From: Streptomyces albidus (ex Kaewkla and Franco 2022)
GTDB lineage: Bacteria; Actinomycetota; Actinomycetes; Streptomycetales; Streptomycetaceae
Length of the DNA stretch: 64,000 nucleotides
NCBI RefSeq assembly: GCF_013870515.1
Contig: NZ_JACBXA010000003.1
Location: 1-64,000, forward strand
Direction of reading: 5' to 3'
The stretch's first letter is position 1, and each line of letters opens with the position of its first letter. Position numbers and translations under genes: made by a program. Below the pieces are notes generated by a model. It was not told the DNA's origin, did not search any database, and saw nothing but the letters and a program-made list of their open reading frames with translations. Below are positions 29,588 through 38,066 of the stretch, piece after piece.

Positions 29588-29632
29588 ACCCGGCATACGG
29601 ACCTGCTCGTCACCCGGCGTACGGACCTGCTC
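29588..29632. repeat. two-copy tandem repeat, 24-bp period
   Basis: A 21-nt unit (29588-29608) recurs at 29612-29632 with one mismatch. It sits between the DUF6624 remnant and the 3' end of the convergent oxidoreductase gene, touching the latter's stop codon. Probably a local duplication. Confidence 0.7.
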
Positions 29633-30593
29633 AGACGGTCAGCACGACCTTGCCGAAGAGCTCGCCCTCCGCCATCTTCGCGAAGCCCTCGCGCGCGCGG
29701 TCGAGCGGCAGCGTGGAGTCGATGACCGGACGGACGCCCTTGGCGGCGCAGAAGCTCAGCAGCGAGGCCAGCTCCTCCTTGCTGCCCATCGTGGACCCGA
29801 CGATCTTCAGCTCCAGGAAGAAGACGCGGTTGAGCTCGGCGGCGGGCGGATTCGGGCCGCTCGTCGCACCGGAGATGACGACGGTACCGCCGGGCTTGAG
29901 CGACTTCAGGGAGTGCGACCAGGTGGCGGCGCCCACCGTCTCCAGCACCGCGTCGACACGCGTGGGCAGCTTGGCGCCGGTCTCCACGGCGGCCTCGGCA
30001 CCCAGTTCCACGGCCCGCTTGCGCTTGTCCTCGTGCCGGCTGGTGGCGAACACCCGCAGCCCGGCCGCTGCGCCCAGCACGATGGCCGCAGTCGCCACGC
30101 CGCCGCCGGCGCCCTGGACCAGGACGCTGTCGCCGGGACGTACGCCCGCGTTGGTGAAGAGCATGCGGTACGCGGTCAGCCAGGCCGTCGGCATGCAGGC
30201 GGCCTCTTCGAAGCTGAGCTCCTTCGGCTTGGGGAGCACGTTCCACTGGGGGACGGCGACCCGCTCGGCGAAGGCGCCCTGGTACTTCTCCGTGAGAAGG
30301 GACCTGCGTTCCTTCGCGCCGACTCCGTGGCCGGTCGCGCCGATGACCGAATGGACGACGACGTCGTTGCCGTCGGCGTCGACGCCCGCGGCGTCGCAGC
30401 CGAGGATCATCGGCAGCGACTCCTCGCCGAGGCCGATGCCCCGCAGCGACCACAGGTCGTGGTGGTTGAGCGACGCCGCCTTGACGTCGACGGTCGTCCA
30501 TCCGTCCGGAACCGTCGGCTCCGGGCGGTCGCCCAACTCGAGTCCGTCGAGCGGCTGGTCCTTGTCGATGCGCGCGGCGTATGCAGCAAACAT
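29631..30593 (-). CDS. zinc-type alcohol dehydrogenase-like / quinone oxidoreductase (MDR superfamily)
   Basis: A 320-residue medium-chain dehydrogenase/reductase. GroES-like N-terminus (SLNHHDLWSLRGIG, PMILGCDAAGVDADG) and Rossmann motif (VLVQGAGGGVATAAI, ATSRHEDKRKRAVELGAEA). It lacks the structural-zinc Cys cluster, so it is probably the zinc-free quinone oxidoreductase type. ATG at 30593; a longer in-frame extension upstream runs through the intergenic region and is rejected. Stand-alone gene. Confidence 0.88.
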   Translation of the reverse strand: MFAAYAARIDKDQPLDGLELGDRPEPTVPDGWTTVDVKAASLNHHDLWSLRGIGLGEESLPMILGCDAAGVDADGNDVVVHSVIGATGHGVGAKERRSLLTEKYQGAFAERVAVPQWNVLPKPKELSFEEAACMPTAWLTAYRMLFTNAGVRPGDSVLVQGAGGGVATAAIVLGAAAGLRVFATSRHEDKRKRAVELGAEAAVETGAKLPTRVDAVLETVGAATWSHSLKSLKPGGTVVISGATSGPNPPAAELNRVFFLELKIVGSTMGSKEELASLLSFCAAKGVRPVIDSTLPLDRAREGFAKMAEGELFGKVVLTV

Positions 30594-30702
30594 GATCCAG
30601 ACGCTACTCCCGAGAAGCGATGACCAGCCAGCCCCCGCCCCGCGATAGCGACAGATGTCACGGACGTGAGCGGACGCGGGACGGAGCCCGGAAGAACCCG
30701 AT

Positions 30703-30741
30703 GCGGCCCGGTCCGCGCTCAGCGAGCGCGGACCGGGCCGC
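30703..30741. terminator. strong hairpin, terminator of the second amino-acid ABC operon
   Basis: A perfect 18-bp inverted repeat (30703-30720 and 30724-30741) with a 3-nt loop lies 60 nt beyond the stop of the minus-strand ATPase gene and upstream of the oxidoreductase gene. Confidence 0.85.
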
Positions 30742-30800
30742 AATTGGGAAGTCTGCCCCGTGCGGTCGGTCCGGCGCCGCCGGATCCACCGCCGCGGGTG

Positions 30801-31562
30801 TCAGAGCACCTTGGAGAGGAAGGACTTCGTCCGCTCGTGCTGCGGGTTGGTCAGCACGTCACGCGGGTGTCCGGACTCGACGACGACGCCGTCGTCCATG
30901 AAGACGAGCGAGTCGCCGACCTCGCGGGCGAAGCCCATCTCGTGCGTGACGACGATCATCGTCATGCCGTCCTCGGCGAGGTCGCGCATGACGTCGAGCA
31001 CCTCACCGACCAGCTCCGGGTCGAGCGCGGAGGTCGGCTCGTCGAAGAGCATCAGCTTCGGCTCCATCGCCAGTGCCCTGGCGATGGCGACTCGCTGCTG
31101 CTGCCCGCCGGAGAGCTGCGAGGGGTAGCTGTCGGTCTTGTCGCCGAGTCCGACGCGGTCGAGCATGGCCCGCGCTCGTTCCCGTGCCTTCGCCTTGCTC
31201 ACGCCCTTCACCAGCACCGGCGCCTCCATCACGTTCTCCACCGCGGTCATGTGCGGGAAGAGATTGAAGCGCTGGAAGACCATGCCGATGTCGCGGCGCT
31301 GGGCTGCCACTTCGCGGTCACGCAGCTCGTAGAGCTTGTTGCCGTGCTCCCGGTAGCCGACCAGGGTGCCGTCGACGTACAGACGTCCGGCGTTGATCTT
31401 CTCCAGGTGGTTGATGCACCGCAGGAAGGTCGACTTGCCGGAGCCGGACGGCCCGACGATGCAGAACACCTCCTGCGGGGCCACCTCGAGGTTGATGCCC
31501 TTGAGCACCTCCAGCGGACCGAAGGACTTGTGTACGGCTTCCGCCTTCACCATTGCGTTCAT
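30801..31562 (-). CDS. glutamate/polar amino acid ABC transporter ATP-binding protein
   Basis: A 253-residue ABC ATPase with [28 protein letters not shown] and [15 protein letters not shown] at 31562 ([15 protein letters not shown]); an internal ATG three codons later is possible. Last gene of the leftward binding protein-permease-ATPase operon, two nucleotides after the permease stop. The paralogue at 19989-20801 is close in sequence, so the two systems share ancestry. Confidence 0.93.
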   Translation of the reverse strand: MNAMVKAEAVHKSFGPLEVLKGINLEVAPQEVFCIVGPSGSGKSTFLRCINHLEKINAGRLYVDGTLVGYREHGNKLYELRDREVAAQRRDIGMVFQRFNLFPHMTAVENVMEAPVLVKGVSKAKARERARAMLDRVGLGDKTDSYPSQLSGGQQQRVAIARALAMEPKLMLFDEPTSALDPELVGEVLDVMRDLAEDGMTMIVVTHEMGFAREVGDSLVFMDDGVVVESGHPRDVLTNPQHERTKSFLSKVL

Positions 31563-31564
31563 AC

Positions 31565-32512
31565 TTACCGCCCCGCTCCCGATCCCGTACCGCGGCTGAA
31601 GGTGAACACCAGCTGCCGCGCCCGCTGCCACGGGGTCGCGGGCAACTGCCGGGACGAACCGCGTGCGTAGTGACGCTCCAGATAGAACTGCCCGATGCTG
31701 AAGATCGTCGTGATGACGAGGAACCAGAGGGTGGCGACGAAGAGCATCTCCACCACGGCACTGGAGGTGTTGCCGATGTTCTGCGCCTTGCGCAGCACCT
31801 CCTCGTACTGCACGACCGAACAGAGCGCGGAGGTCTTGAGCAGGTTGATGAACTCGTTGCCGGTCGGCGGCACGATCACGCGCATCGCCTGCGGCAGCAC
31901 GATCCGGCGCATGTTCTGCCCGTTGGTCATGCCCAGCGCCTGCGACGCCTCGGTCTGACCCTCGTCGACGGACTGGATGCCCGCCCGGCAGATCTCCGCC
32001 ATGTACGCGGCCTCGTTGAGGCCGAGGCCGAGCAGCGCCGCGACGAACGGAGTCATGACGTCCGTCATCTCGTCCTTGTAGATCGGCCCCAGGTTCAGCA
32101 CGGGGAAGATCAGCGCCAGGTTGAACCACAGCAGCAGCTGTACGTAGACGGGCGTGCCGCGGAAGAACCAGATGTAGCCCCAGGCCACCGAGGAGGTGAC
32201 CGGGTTCTTCGACATCCGCATCACGGCCAGGACGATGCCGAGCACCAGGCCCATCAGCATGGACAGCACGCTGACCACGAGGGTGTTCTTGACGCCCTCC
32301 ATGATCTGGTCGTCGAAGAAGAAGTCGCCGACCGAGCCCCAGGTCAGGTCCGCCACCGCGAAGGCGTTGACGATGAGGCCGAGCAGCGCGAGGACGATCA
32401 CGGCGGACACGTAGCGGCCGTAGTGCCGCACGGGTATCGCCTTGATCGCCTCGGGCGCCCTGTCGGTCGGAGACGGCGCGTCTCCGGCCGTCTTGTCGAG
32501 AGGAGCGGTCAT
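31565..32512 (-). CDS. glutamate/polar amino acid ABC transporter permease
   Basis: A 315-residue inner-membrane permease: first helix in [39 protein letters not shown], and EAA-loop [20 protein letters not shown]. Same architecture as the 20798-21832 permease, including a cytoplasmic N-terminal extension of about 30 residues. ATG at 32512. Confidence 0.93.
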   Translation of the reverse strand: MTAPLDKTAGDAPSPTDRAPEAIKAIPVRHYGRYVSAVIVLALLGLIVNAFAVADLTWGSVGDFFFDDQIMEGVKNTLVVSVLSMLMGLVLGIVLAVMRMSKNPVTSSVAWGYIWFFRGTPVYVQLLLWFNLALIFPVLNLGPIYKDEMTDVMTPFVAALLGLGLNEAAYMAEICRAGIQSVDEGQTEASQALGMTNGQNMRRIVLPQAMRVIVPPTGNEFINLLKTSALCSVVQYEEVLRKAQNIGNTSSAVVEMLFVATLWFLVITTIFSIGQFYLERHYARGSSRQLPATPWQRARQLVFTFSRGTGSGAGR

Positions 32513-32561
32513 GGGTGTTGCCTTTCAGCGTCTACAACGTCGGTTCGGTGGCCGTGAAGGC

Positions 32562-33518
32562 TCAGGAACCGCTGTTGATCTTCGCCTCGGAGACCCCGCC
32601 GTCCTCGACGCCCCACTTCTTGAGCGCCTTCTCGTACGATCCGTCCTCGATGATCTTCGCGAGGGCTTCCTTGAGCGCGCCGCTCAGCTTGTCGTTGCCC
32701 TTGGAGACGGCCATTCCGTAAGGAGCCGACTCCATCTGCTCGCCGACGACCTCGAAGTCGTCGCCGCTCTTGGCCGCGTTGGCGGCGACCGGGAAGTCGG
32801 AGACGTCGGCGACGACGCCGCCCGCCTTCAGCCGCACCCGCGCCTCGTCGTCGTTGTCGAAGGCCTCGATGGTGATGGGCCGCTTGCGGTCCTTCTTGCA
32901 CTTGTCGATCTGCGTCTTGAGGATCTCGTGCGAGGTGGTGCCGCGCTGCGTGGCGACCTTCTTGCCGCACATCTGGTCGACGGTCTCGATCTTCTCCGGG
33001 TTGCCCTTCTGGACGAGGATCGAGGAGCCGGCGGTCAGGTAGTCGACGAAGTCGACGCCCTTGCCGACCTTCTTACCCTTGTCGTCCAGGCCCTCCTGCC
33101 GGTCCTTGGTGTCCGTCATCGAGGACATGATCATGTCGAAGCGGCCGGTCTGCATCGAGGTGATCAGGCCGTCGAAGGTGCCGTTGGTGAACTCGAAGCG
33201 CACACCGAGCTGTTCGCCCATCGCGTTGGCGAGGTCGGGGTCGAGGCCGACGATGTCCTGCCCGTCCTTGTACTCCATCGGCTTGTACGCGGCGTCGGTG
33301 CCGACCTTGATGACGCCCTCGTCCTGGATCTTCTTCGGCAGCTTGTCGAAGAGAGGTGCCTTGCTGCCCTGCGTCTTGGAGGGACCGTCGGCGGAGCCCG
33401 TCTGGTCGCCGCATCCGGTCAGCAGAAGCGCACCGGTGACCGCGACGGCAACGGGCGCGGCTATCCGGATACGCCTGGTGCGCGCAACGGCCGGGCGTCG
33501 GGTGGAGCGTGCGGTCAT
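32562..33518 (-). CDS. glutamate/polar amino acid ABC transporter solute-binding lipoprotein
   Basis: A 318-residue family 3 binding protein. The signal peptide ends LLLTGC with lipid-modified Cys36. The binding domain includes KVGTDAAYKPMEYKDGQDIV, GLDPDLANAMG and GRFDMIMSSMTDTKDRQ. ATG at 33518 follows GGAGG by 8 nt. From memory the position upstream of malic enzyme is conserved in Streptomyces; the ligand is unproven. Confidence 0.92.
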   Translation of the reverse strand: MTARSTRRPAVARTRRIRIAAPVAVAVTGALLLTGCGDQTGSADGPSKTQGSKAPLFDKLPKKIQDEGVIKVGTDAAYKPMEYKDGQDIVGLDPDLANAMGEQLGVRFEFTNGTFDGLITSMQTGRFDMIMSSMTDTKDRQEGLDDKGKKVGKGVDFVDYLTAGSSILVQKGNPEKIETVDQMCGKKVATQRGTTSHEILKTQIDKCKKDRKRPITIEAFDNDDEARVRLKAGGVVADVSDFPVAANAAKSGDDFEVVGEQMESAPYGMAVSKGNDKLSGALKEALAKIIEDGSYEKALKKWGVEDGGVSEAKINSGS

Positions 33519-34132
33519 TGCGGGGTCCTCCTGCGGATGAGGGGCGGCCGGTCGGGCACGCACCTGCGGATGTCGACCGCGTGGGGAGCGGCTGATGGAT
33601 GGGGAAATCCTGCCATCCGCAGGGGCGCTAACAGAGGGCGTGGGAGTCAAAATCGGATAACGGAGCCGACAATCCGAATACAGGGCGCTCACTGTTCGCG
33701 TACAAGATGTCGCGTTCTGTCGGAGCGAGATCTTCACCACATGGGTGGTCCAGTTCTCGCGAAGTCCGTCCATCAACGGGCTTGTTGTGGTCGAGGAATG
33801 CTTGACATCCCGCCACCTTCCGGCCGTTCTGTCAGTTAATGTCCGATTGCTGGCTCCTGACGTACGGGAAGCGGGTCGTAACCGAAGGGCCTTGTCAGGT
33901 AGAAAGGTCGATTACACCCCTCACCCGGGGACCAGGGCGCGTGTGCGGCGCGCCCGGCGTTCGTCTCCTCCTGGGCACCGACTGCCCGCGAGGACCCACG
34001 GGCCCCTCGCGGCCCTGGGATCACCGCCTGGCGGCGGCCAACCGCCAACCAGGCCGCGGACGTGGTTGCCCGCCCGTTCCTCAACCAGGGAGCGGCCACC
34101 CTCACAAAGATTCGACAAAGGGGTTCGACAAA
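33519..34132. other. 614-bp divergent intergenic region, no gene supported
   Basis: Holds the promoters for the leftward ABC operon and the rightward malic enzyme gene. It is comparatively AT-rich around 33600-33850. A TTGACA hexamer occurs at 33802-33807 without a convincing -10 at standard spacing. No convincing protein, RNA or repeat was recognised. Confidence 0.5.
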
Positions 34133-35329
34133 GTGGCAGCGGAGATCGTCAATCCAAAAGACGGCCTGGACGAGGACGTCATCGATCCGGCCTTCGCCCT
34201 TCACCGCGGCGGCAAGATGGCCGTGCAGGCGACGGTTCCGGTGCGTAACGCCGAAGAGTTGTCTCTCGCCTACACGCCGGGCGTCGCCAAGATCTGCAGC
34301 GCCATCGCACGCCAGCCGGAGCTGGTCGACGACTACACCTGGAAGTCCCAGGTCGTGGCTGTCGTCACCGACGGCAGCGCCGTTCTGGGGCTGGGCGACA
34401 TCGGGGCGGAGGCTTCCCTCCCGGTGATGGAGGGCAAGTCCATTCTCTTCAAGCAGTTCGGCGGCGTGGACGCGTTCCCCGTGGCGCTCGACTGCCGCGA
34501 CGCGGACGAGATCGTCGAGACCGTGGTGCGTCTCGCGCCGTCCTTCGGAGGCGTGAACCTGGAGGACATCGCAGCGCCCCGGTGCTTCGAGATCGAGGCG
34601 AAGCTCAAGGAGCGCCTGGACGTTCCGGTCTTCCACGACGACCAGCACGGCACGGCCATCGTCACCCTCGCGGCGCTCCGCAACGCCGCCCGGCTGACGG
34701 GGCGTCCGCTCGCCGACCTGCGTACGGTCATCTCCGGCGCGGGCGCCGCGGGTATCGCCATCGCCAAGATCCTCGTGGAGGCGGGCGTCAGCGACATCGT
34801 CGTCACCGACCGCAAGGGCATCGTCTCCGCCGACCGCGAGGATCTGACGTCGGTCAAGCGTGAGTTGACCGGGTTCACCAACAAGGCGGGGCGCACCGGC
34901 TCCCTGGAGACCGCCATGGACGGCGCCGACGTCTTCATCGGCGTCAGCGGCGGCACCGTGCCGGAGTCCGCCGTGGCGAAGCTCGCCCCGGACTCGTTCG
35001 TCTTCGCCATGGCCAACCCGACTCCGGAGATCCACCCGGACATCGCCCGCAAGTACGCGGCAGTCGTGGCCACGGGCCGCAGCGACTACCCGAACCAGAT
35101 CAACAACGTGCTCGCCTTCCCCGGCGTCTTCGCGGGCGCTCTCCAGGTGCGCGCGACCGACATCACCGAGGGCATGAAGCTCGCGGCGGCCGAGGCCCTG
35201 GCGGCCGTGGTCTCCGACGAGTTGAGCGCGGCATGCGTCATCCCCTCGCCCTTCGACGAGAGGGTGGCCCCCGCGGTGACGGCGGCGGTCGCCGCCGCGG
35301 CACGCGCGGAAGGCATCGCGCGCCGCTGA
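34133..35329 (+). CDS. NAD(P)-dependent malic enzyme
   Basis: A 398-residue short bacterial malic enzyme converting malate to pyruvate and CO2. Motifs: SLAYTPGVAKICSAI, VVTDGSAVLGLGDIG, the metal-binding segment VNLEDIAAPRCFEIE, VFHDDQHGTAIV, and the dinucleotide-binding VISGAGAAGIAIAKIL. GTG at 34133 with AAAGGGG upstream; the longer frame upstream lies in intergenic sequence and is rejected. Size fits the small NAD-type enzymes rather than the fused MaeB type. Confidence 0.93.
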   Translation: MAAEIVNPKDGLDEDVIDPAFALHRGGKMAVQATVPVRNAEELSLAYTPGVAKICSAIARQPELVDDYTWKSQVVAVVTDGSAVLGLGDIGAEASLPVMEGKSILFKQFGGVDAFPVALDCRDADEIVETVVRLAPSFGGVNLEDIAAPRCFEIEAKLKERLDVPVFHDDQHGTAIVTLAALRNAARLTGRPLADLRTVISGAGAAGIAIAKILVEAGVSDIVVTDRKGIVSADREDLTSVKRELTGFTNKAGRTGSLETAMDGADVFIGVSGGTVPESAVAKLAPDSFVFAMANPTPEIHPDIARKYAAVVATGRSDYPNQINNVLAFPGVFAGALQVRATDITEGMKLAAAEALAAVVSDELSAACVIPSPFDERVAPAVTAAVAAAARAEGIARR

Positions 35330-35338
35330 GCAGCAGTC

Positions 35339-35374
35339 GAGGGCGGTACGGGCCGGAAGGCCCGTACCGCCCTC
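35339..35374. terminator. bidirectional hairpin between malic enzyme and methyltransferase genes
   Basis: A perfect 16-bp stem (35339-35354 and 35359-35374) with a GGAA loop, 9 nt after the malic enzyme stop and 16 nt from the end of the convergent methyltransferase gene. Confidence 0.9.
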
Positions 35375-35390
35375 TTCCGTGTCCAGGCGC

Positions 35391-36209
35391 TCACCTCAGG
35401 CCGAGCACCATCGCGTCCTCGGGCGAGCACCACACAGGCCGTGCCTCCGCGAAGCCGGCCGCGCGCAGCGCTTCTGCGTGCCAGCCGGCGGACTGCACCT
35501 CACCGTCGGAGTGGTCGCCGTTCAGCGGGTTGCCGAAGATGCGGAAGCGCTCGGCCACGACGTCCGCCAGCGTCGCGTCGTCCGCCATCTCGCTCCACCA
35601 CTCGACCCAGTCCTGCGACCCGGCGGACTTCTCCCGCTGGCGCCGGGCCCGGTCGAAGTCGTGCACGGCTTCGTTGATGCGCGGCGTGGAGGCATCCGGC
35701 ATGTGATCGGCGTTCATGAAGACGCCGCCTTCACGCAGCACGCCCGCGAGTTGCCCGTACAGCGCGCTCAACTGCTCGGTGCGCAGCCAGTGCAGTGCTG
35801 TCGCCGTCAGGACGGCGTCGTAGGAGCGGTGCGGCAGCTTGTCCACCCAGTTCGCGTCGCTGATGTCGGCGGTGACGAACTCGACGCGGCTGTCGGCGGC
35901 GAAGTGCCCGCGCGCGATCGTGAGGAGGGCGGGGTCGAGGTCGACCCCGGTGGAGCGCGCCGCGGGGAAGCGCCGCAGCAGCCGGTCGGAGATGCTGCCG
36001 GTGCCGCAGGCGAGGTCGAGCACTGCGGGCCCGCCCTGCCCCTCCGTACCGGACGGGCCGTGCGGACCGGTCAGTGCCTCGACCATGTCCAGCATCACGC
36101 GGAAGCGCTCCTCGCGGTCGGGGAGGTACCACTCCTGCTGCCGGTCCCAACTGTCCTGCCACGCCTGCCAGTCCGCGTGACCGGCGGCTGTGTCCGCGTA
36201 CGTCGCCAC
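35391..36209 (-). CDS. class I SAM-dependent methyltransferase
   Basis: A 272-residue trans-aconitate methyltransferase-like enzyme: motif I VLDLACGTGSISDRLLRR, acidic loop GVDLDPALL, and YDAVLTATALHWL as post-I/motif II. GTG at 36209 is chosen because AAGGAGG lies upstream; a longer frame crosses the divergent promoter and is rejected. Acceptor unknown. Divergent from the CGNR gene. Confidence 0.88.
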   Translation of the reverse strand: MATYADTAAGHADWQAWQDSWDRQQEWYLPDREERFRVMLDMVEALTGPHGPSGTEGQGGPAVLDLACGTGSISDRLLRRFPAARSTGVDLDPALLTIARGHFAADSRVEFVTADISDANWVDKLPHRSYDAVLTATALHWLRTEQLSALYGQLAGVLREGGVFMNADHMPDASTPRINEAVHDFDRARRQREKSAGSQDWVEWWSEMADDATLADVVAERFRIFGNPLNGDHSDGEVQSAGWHAEALRAAGFAEARPVWCSPEDAMVLGLR

Positions 36210-36233
36210 GACCCCTCCTTGGTGTAATACCCT

Positions 36234-36247
36234 CTGAGCAAGCTCAG
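36234..36247. promoter_or_regulatory. palindrome in divergent promoter of methyltransferase and CGNR genes
   Basis: CTGAGC-AA-GCTCAG is a perfect inverted repeat midway between the divergent starts at 36209 and 36296, next to a TAATAC sequence that could act as a -10 element. A plausible operator for the CGNR-type regulator; binding is inferred. Confidence 0.4.
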
Positions 36248-36295
36248 CCATTACTGACCGATGCTGACGATAGAGCAGCCACGTAAGGATCACAA

Positions 36296-36940
36296 GTGGA
36301 ACTCAACTATTACTCCGACATGGCGGTGCGCCTGGTCAACACCGAGGAGCCGGAGCGCGGCGAGGACACCCTGACGTCGGTCGAATCCGTACGGGAGCTG
36401 TGCGGCGCCAACCAGCAGATGGCCCGGCGCGCCACGGAGAGCGACGTGCCGCGGCTGCGCGGCGTACGGACGCGGCTGCGCGCCGTCTTCAGCGCCGCGT
36501 CGGAGGGCGAGGAGACACGTGCGGTGGACCTTCTCAACTCACTGCTGATGGAGTTCCCGACCAGTCCGCAGATCAGCGGCCACGGCGATCTCGACCAGGA
36601 CGGACGCCCGCGCTGGCACATGCACCTGGCCGAACACCCGGTGACGACGGCCGCCGGCTACACGGCCACCGCCTGCATGGGCCTCGCCTTCCACCTCACG
36701 GACCTCGGCGTGGAGCGGCTCGGCATCTGCCAGGCGACGCCCTGCCGCATGGCCTACCTGGACACCTCCACGAACCGCTCCCGCCGCTACTGCTCGGACC
36801 GCTGCGCGACCCGCGCCAACGTCGCCGCCTACCGCGCCCGCAAGCGCCGGGAGAGCGAGGAGGAGCGCAGCGGCCGTACGGCCACCAGCGGACGCACCGC
36901 CGAGACAGCCCAGCGCACCACGGGCCAGAAGGAGCGCTGA
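36296..36940 (+). CDS. CGNR zinc-finger (ABATE-type) protein
   Basis: A 214-residue protein with the CGNR zinc finger at residues about 145-180: ICQATPCRMAYLDTSTNRSR followed by RYCSDRCATRANVAAYRARK. The four Cys for zinc are present. The N-terminal ABATE-like domain (MAVRLVNTEE) could bind a ligand. GTG at 36296 with AAGGA upstream. Its 3' 112 nt overlap the antisense sodX gene. Probable transcriptional regulator; target unknown, with the divergent methyltransferase a candidate. Confidence 0.88.
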   Translation: MELNYYSDMAVRLVNTEEPERGEDTLTSVESVRELCGANQQMARRATESDVPRLRGVRTRLRAVFSAASEGEETRAVDLLNSLLMEFPTSPQISGHGDLDQDGRPRWHMHLAEHPVTTAAGYTATACMGLAFHLTDLGVERLGICQATPCRMAYLDTSTNRSRRYCSDRCATRANVAAYRARKRRESEEERSGRTATSGRTAETAQRTTGQKER

Positions 36941-37305
36941 AGCCCCCGCGGCGAACGCAGCCGCACCCACGCGCGCGCGACCACCAGATCGTCCGGCACG
37001 GTGCCGAACTCCCGACTGTCATTGCGCACATGCGGATTGTCACCGACCACCCACCAGCCACCCGAACGGCGCTCCACCGCCCGTTTGACGATGAGCAGAT
37101 CGTGCTGGAAGGGATGACGCAGCACCACGACCGCCCCGGGGCGCACGCCCGGGCCGTACTTGAGCACCAGACGGTCGCCCGGCCGCAGCGTGGGCAGCAT
37201 GGACGGGTTGTAGACCTCGGCGAGCCCGATCTGCTTCAGCAGTCCGGCAGCGCCGCCGCTCTCCCGGCCCGTCCCGTCCCCCGGATTCCGCGCCCGCTCA
37301 GGCAT
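36829..37305 (-). CDS. sodX: nickel superoxide dismutase maturation peptidase SodX (S26 family)
   Basis: A 158-residue signal-peptidase-like protease with the catalytic Ser in VYNPSMLPTLRPGD (S35) and Lys in LLIVKRAVER (K74), followed by GDNPHVRNDSREFG. It removes the 14-residue leader of pro-SodN so that the nickel hook can form. It lacks an obvious transmembrane anchor, as expected for SodX. Divergent from sodN. The last 35 or so residues overlap the CGNR gene on the opposite strand and look non-conserved. Confidence 0.93.
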   Translation of the reverse strand: MPERARNPGDGTGRESGGAAGLLKQIGLAEVYNPSMLPTLRPGDRLVLKYGPGVRPGAVVVLRHPFQHDLLIVKRAVERRSGGWWVVGDNPHVRNDSREFGTVPDDLVVARAWVRLRSPRGLQRSFWPVVRWAVSAVRPLVAVRPLRSSSLSRRLRAR

Positions 37306-37458
37306 CTGTGCGCCTCACCTCGTCCCGGCCTCGTCCCTGGGTTGCCTCTTCACTCAACACTGGACTTTTGTCCTGAGCCCATGGGGGCACACGCGAAAAG
37401 GCCTCCCCTACGGAGTAATCTCACAGGTGAGAAGACGATCACGAGGAAGGACGGCTTT
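37306..37458. promoter_or_regulatory. sodX/sodN divergent promoter region
   Basis: A TAATCT sequence near 37418 could be the sodN -10 element. A GAGGAAGGA ribosome site lies upstream of the sodN ATG. In S. coelicolor sodN mRNA is reported to be controlled by a small RNA pairing with its 5' region; whether that applies here cannot be decided from this window. No clear Nur box was seen. Confidence 0.45.
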
Positions 37459-37854
37459 ATGCTTTCCCGTCTGTTCGCCCCCAAGGTCCAGGTCAGCGCC
37501 CACTGCGACCTGCCCTGCGGTGTCTATGACCCTGCCCAGGCCCGCATCGAGGCGGAGTCGGTCAAGGCCATCCAGGAGAAGTACCAGTCCAACGACGACC
37601 CGCACTACCGCGCCCGCTGCACCACGATCAAGGAGGAGCGGGCCGAGCTCGCCAAGCACCACGTCTCGGTGCTGTGGAGCGACTACTTCAAGCCCCCGCA
37701 CTTCGAGAAGTACCCGGAGCTGCACCAGCTGGTCAACGAGACCCTCAAGTCGCTCTCCACGGCGAAGGGCTCGACCGACCCGGCGACGGGGCAGAAGGCC
37801 CTGGACTACATCGCCCAGATCGACAAGATCTTCTGGGAGACCAAGAAGGGCTGA
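37459..37854 (+). CDS. sodN: nickel-containing superoxide dismutase
   Basis: A 131-residue precursor. The leader MLSRLFAPKVQVSA is cleaved by SodX, exposing mature HCDLPCGVYDP. His1, Cys2 and Cys6 of the mature chain form the nickel hook, and Tyr9 is present. The remaining four-helix bundle ends WETKKG. It detoxifies superoxide in the cytoplasm as a hexamer. ATG at 37459 follows GAGGAAGGACGG. Expression in Streptomyces depends on nickel. Confidence 0.98.
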   Translation: MLSRLFAPKVQVSAHCDLPCGVYDPAQARIEAESVKAIQEKYQSNDDPHYRARCTTIKEERAELAKHHVSVLWSDYFKPPHFEKYPELHQLVNETLKSLSTAKGSTDPATGQKALDYIAQIDKIFWETKKG

Positions 37855-37904
37855 CCGTCACGGTCTTCGCCTGACCGCAGCCCAGGCTGCGGAGTTGCAC
37901 GGTC

Positions 37905-37959
37905 CGCACCCCGGCCCGCGCGGCTGCCGGTTCCGGCAGTCACTGCGGGCCGGGGTGCG
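37905..37959 (+). terminator. nested hairpin terminator after sodN
   Basis: A 15-bp outer stem (37905-37919 and 37945-37959) encloses a second 7-bp stem (37924-37930 and 37933-37939). It is followed by TTCTGTTT. Located 50 nt after sodN; it also faces the convergent methyltransferase gene. Confidence 0.85.
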
Positions 37960-38066
37960 TTCTGTTTCGGCACCGGGGGACGCCCCGCGGCCCGCGCGTC
38001 GACGTACCGGCCCGGTCGGAGTGCGCCGCTGCTTGCGGCGTGCGTCCACGCACTGGAGGCGAATCT

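Noticed and set aside
29235-30623. Plus-strand 462-codon frame through the DUF6624 remnant and opposite the oxidoreductase
   Set aside because: Only its first 45 or so codons look like a protein family; the rest is antisense to a recognised MDR gene.
33802-33807. TTGACA as a -35 box for the malic enzyme gene
   Set aside because: No convincing -10 hexamer at 16-19 nt spacing and more than 300 nt from the start codon.
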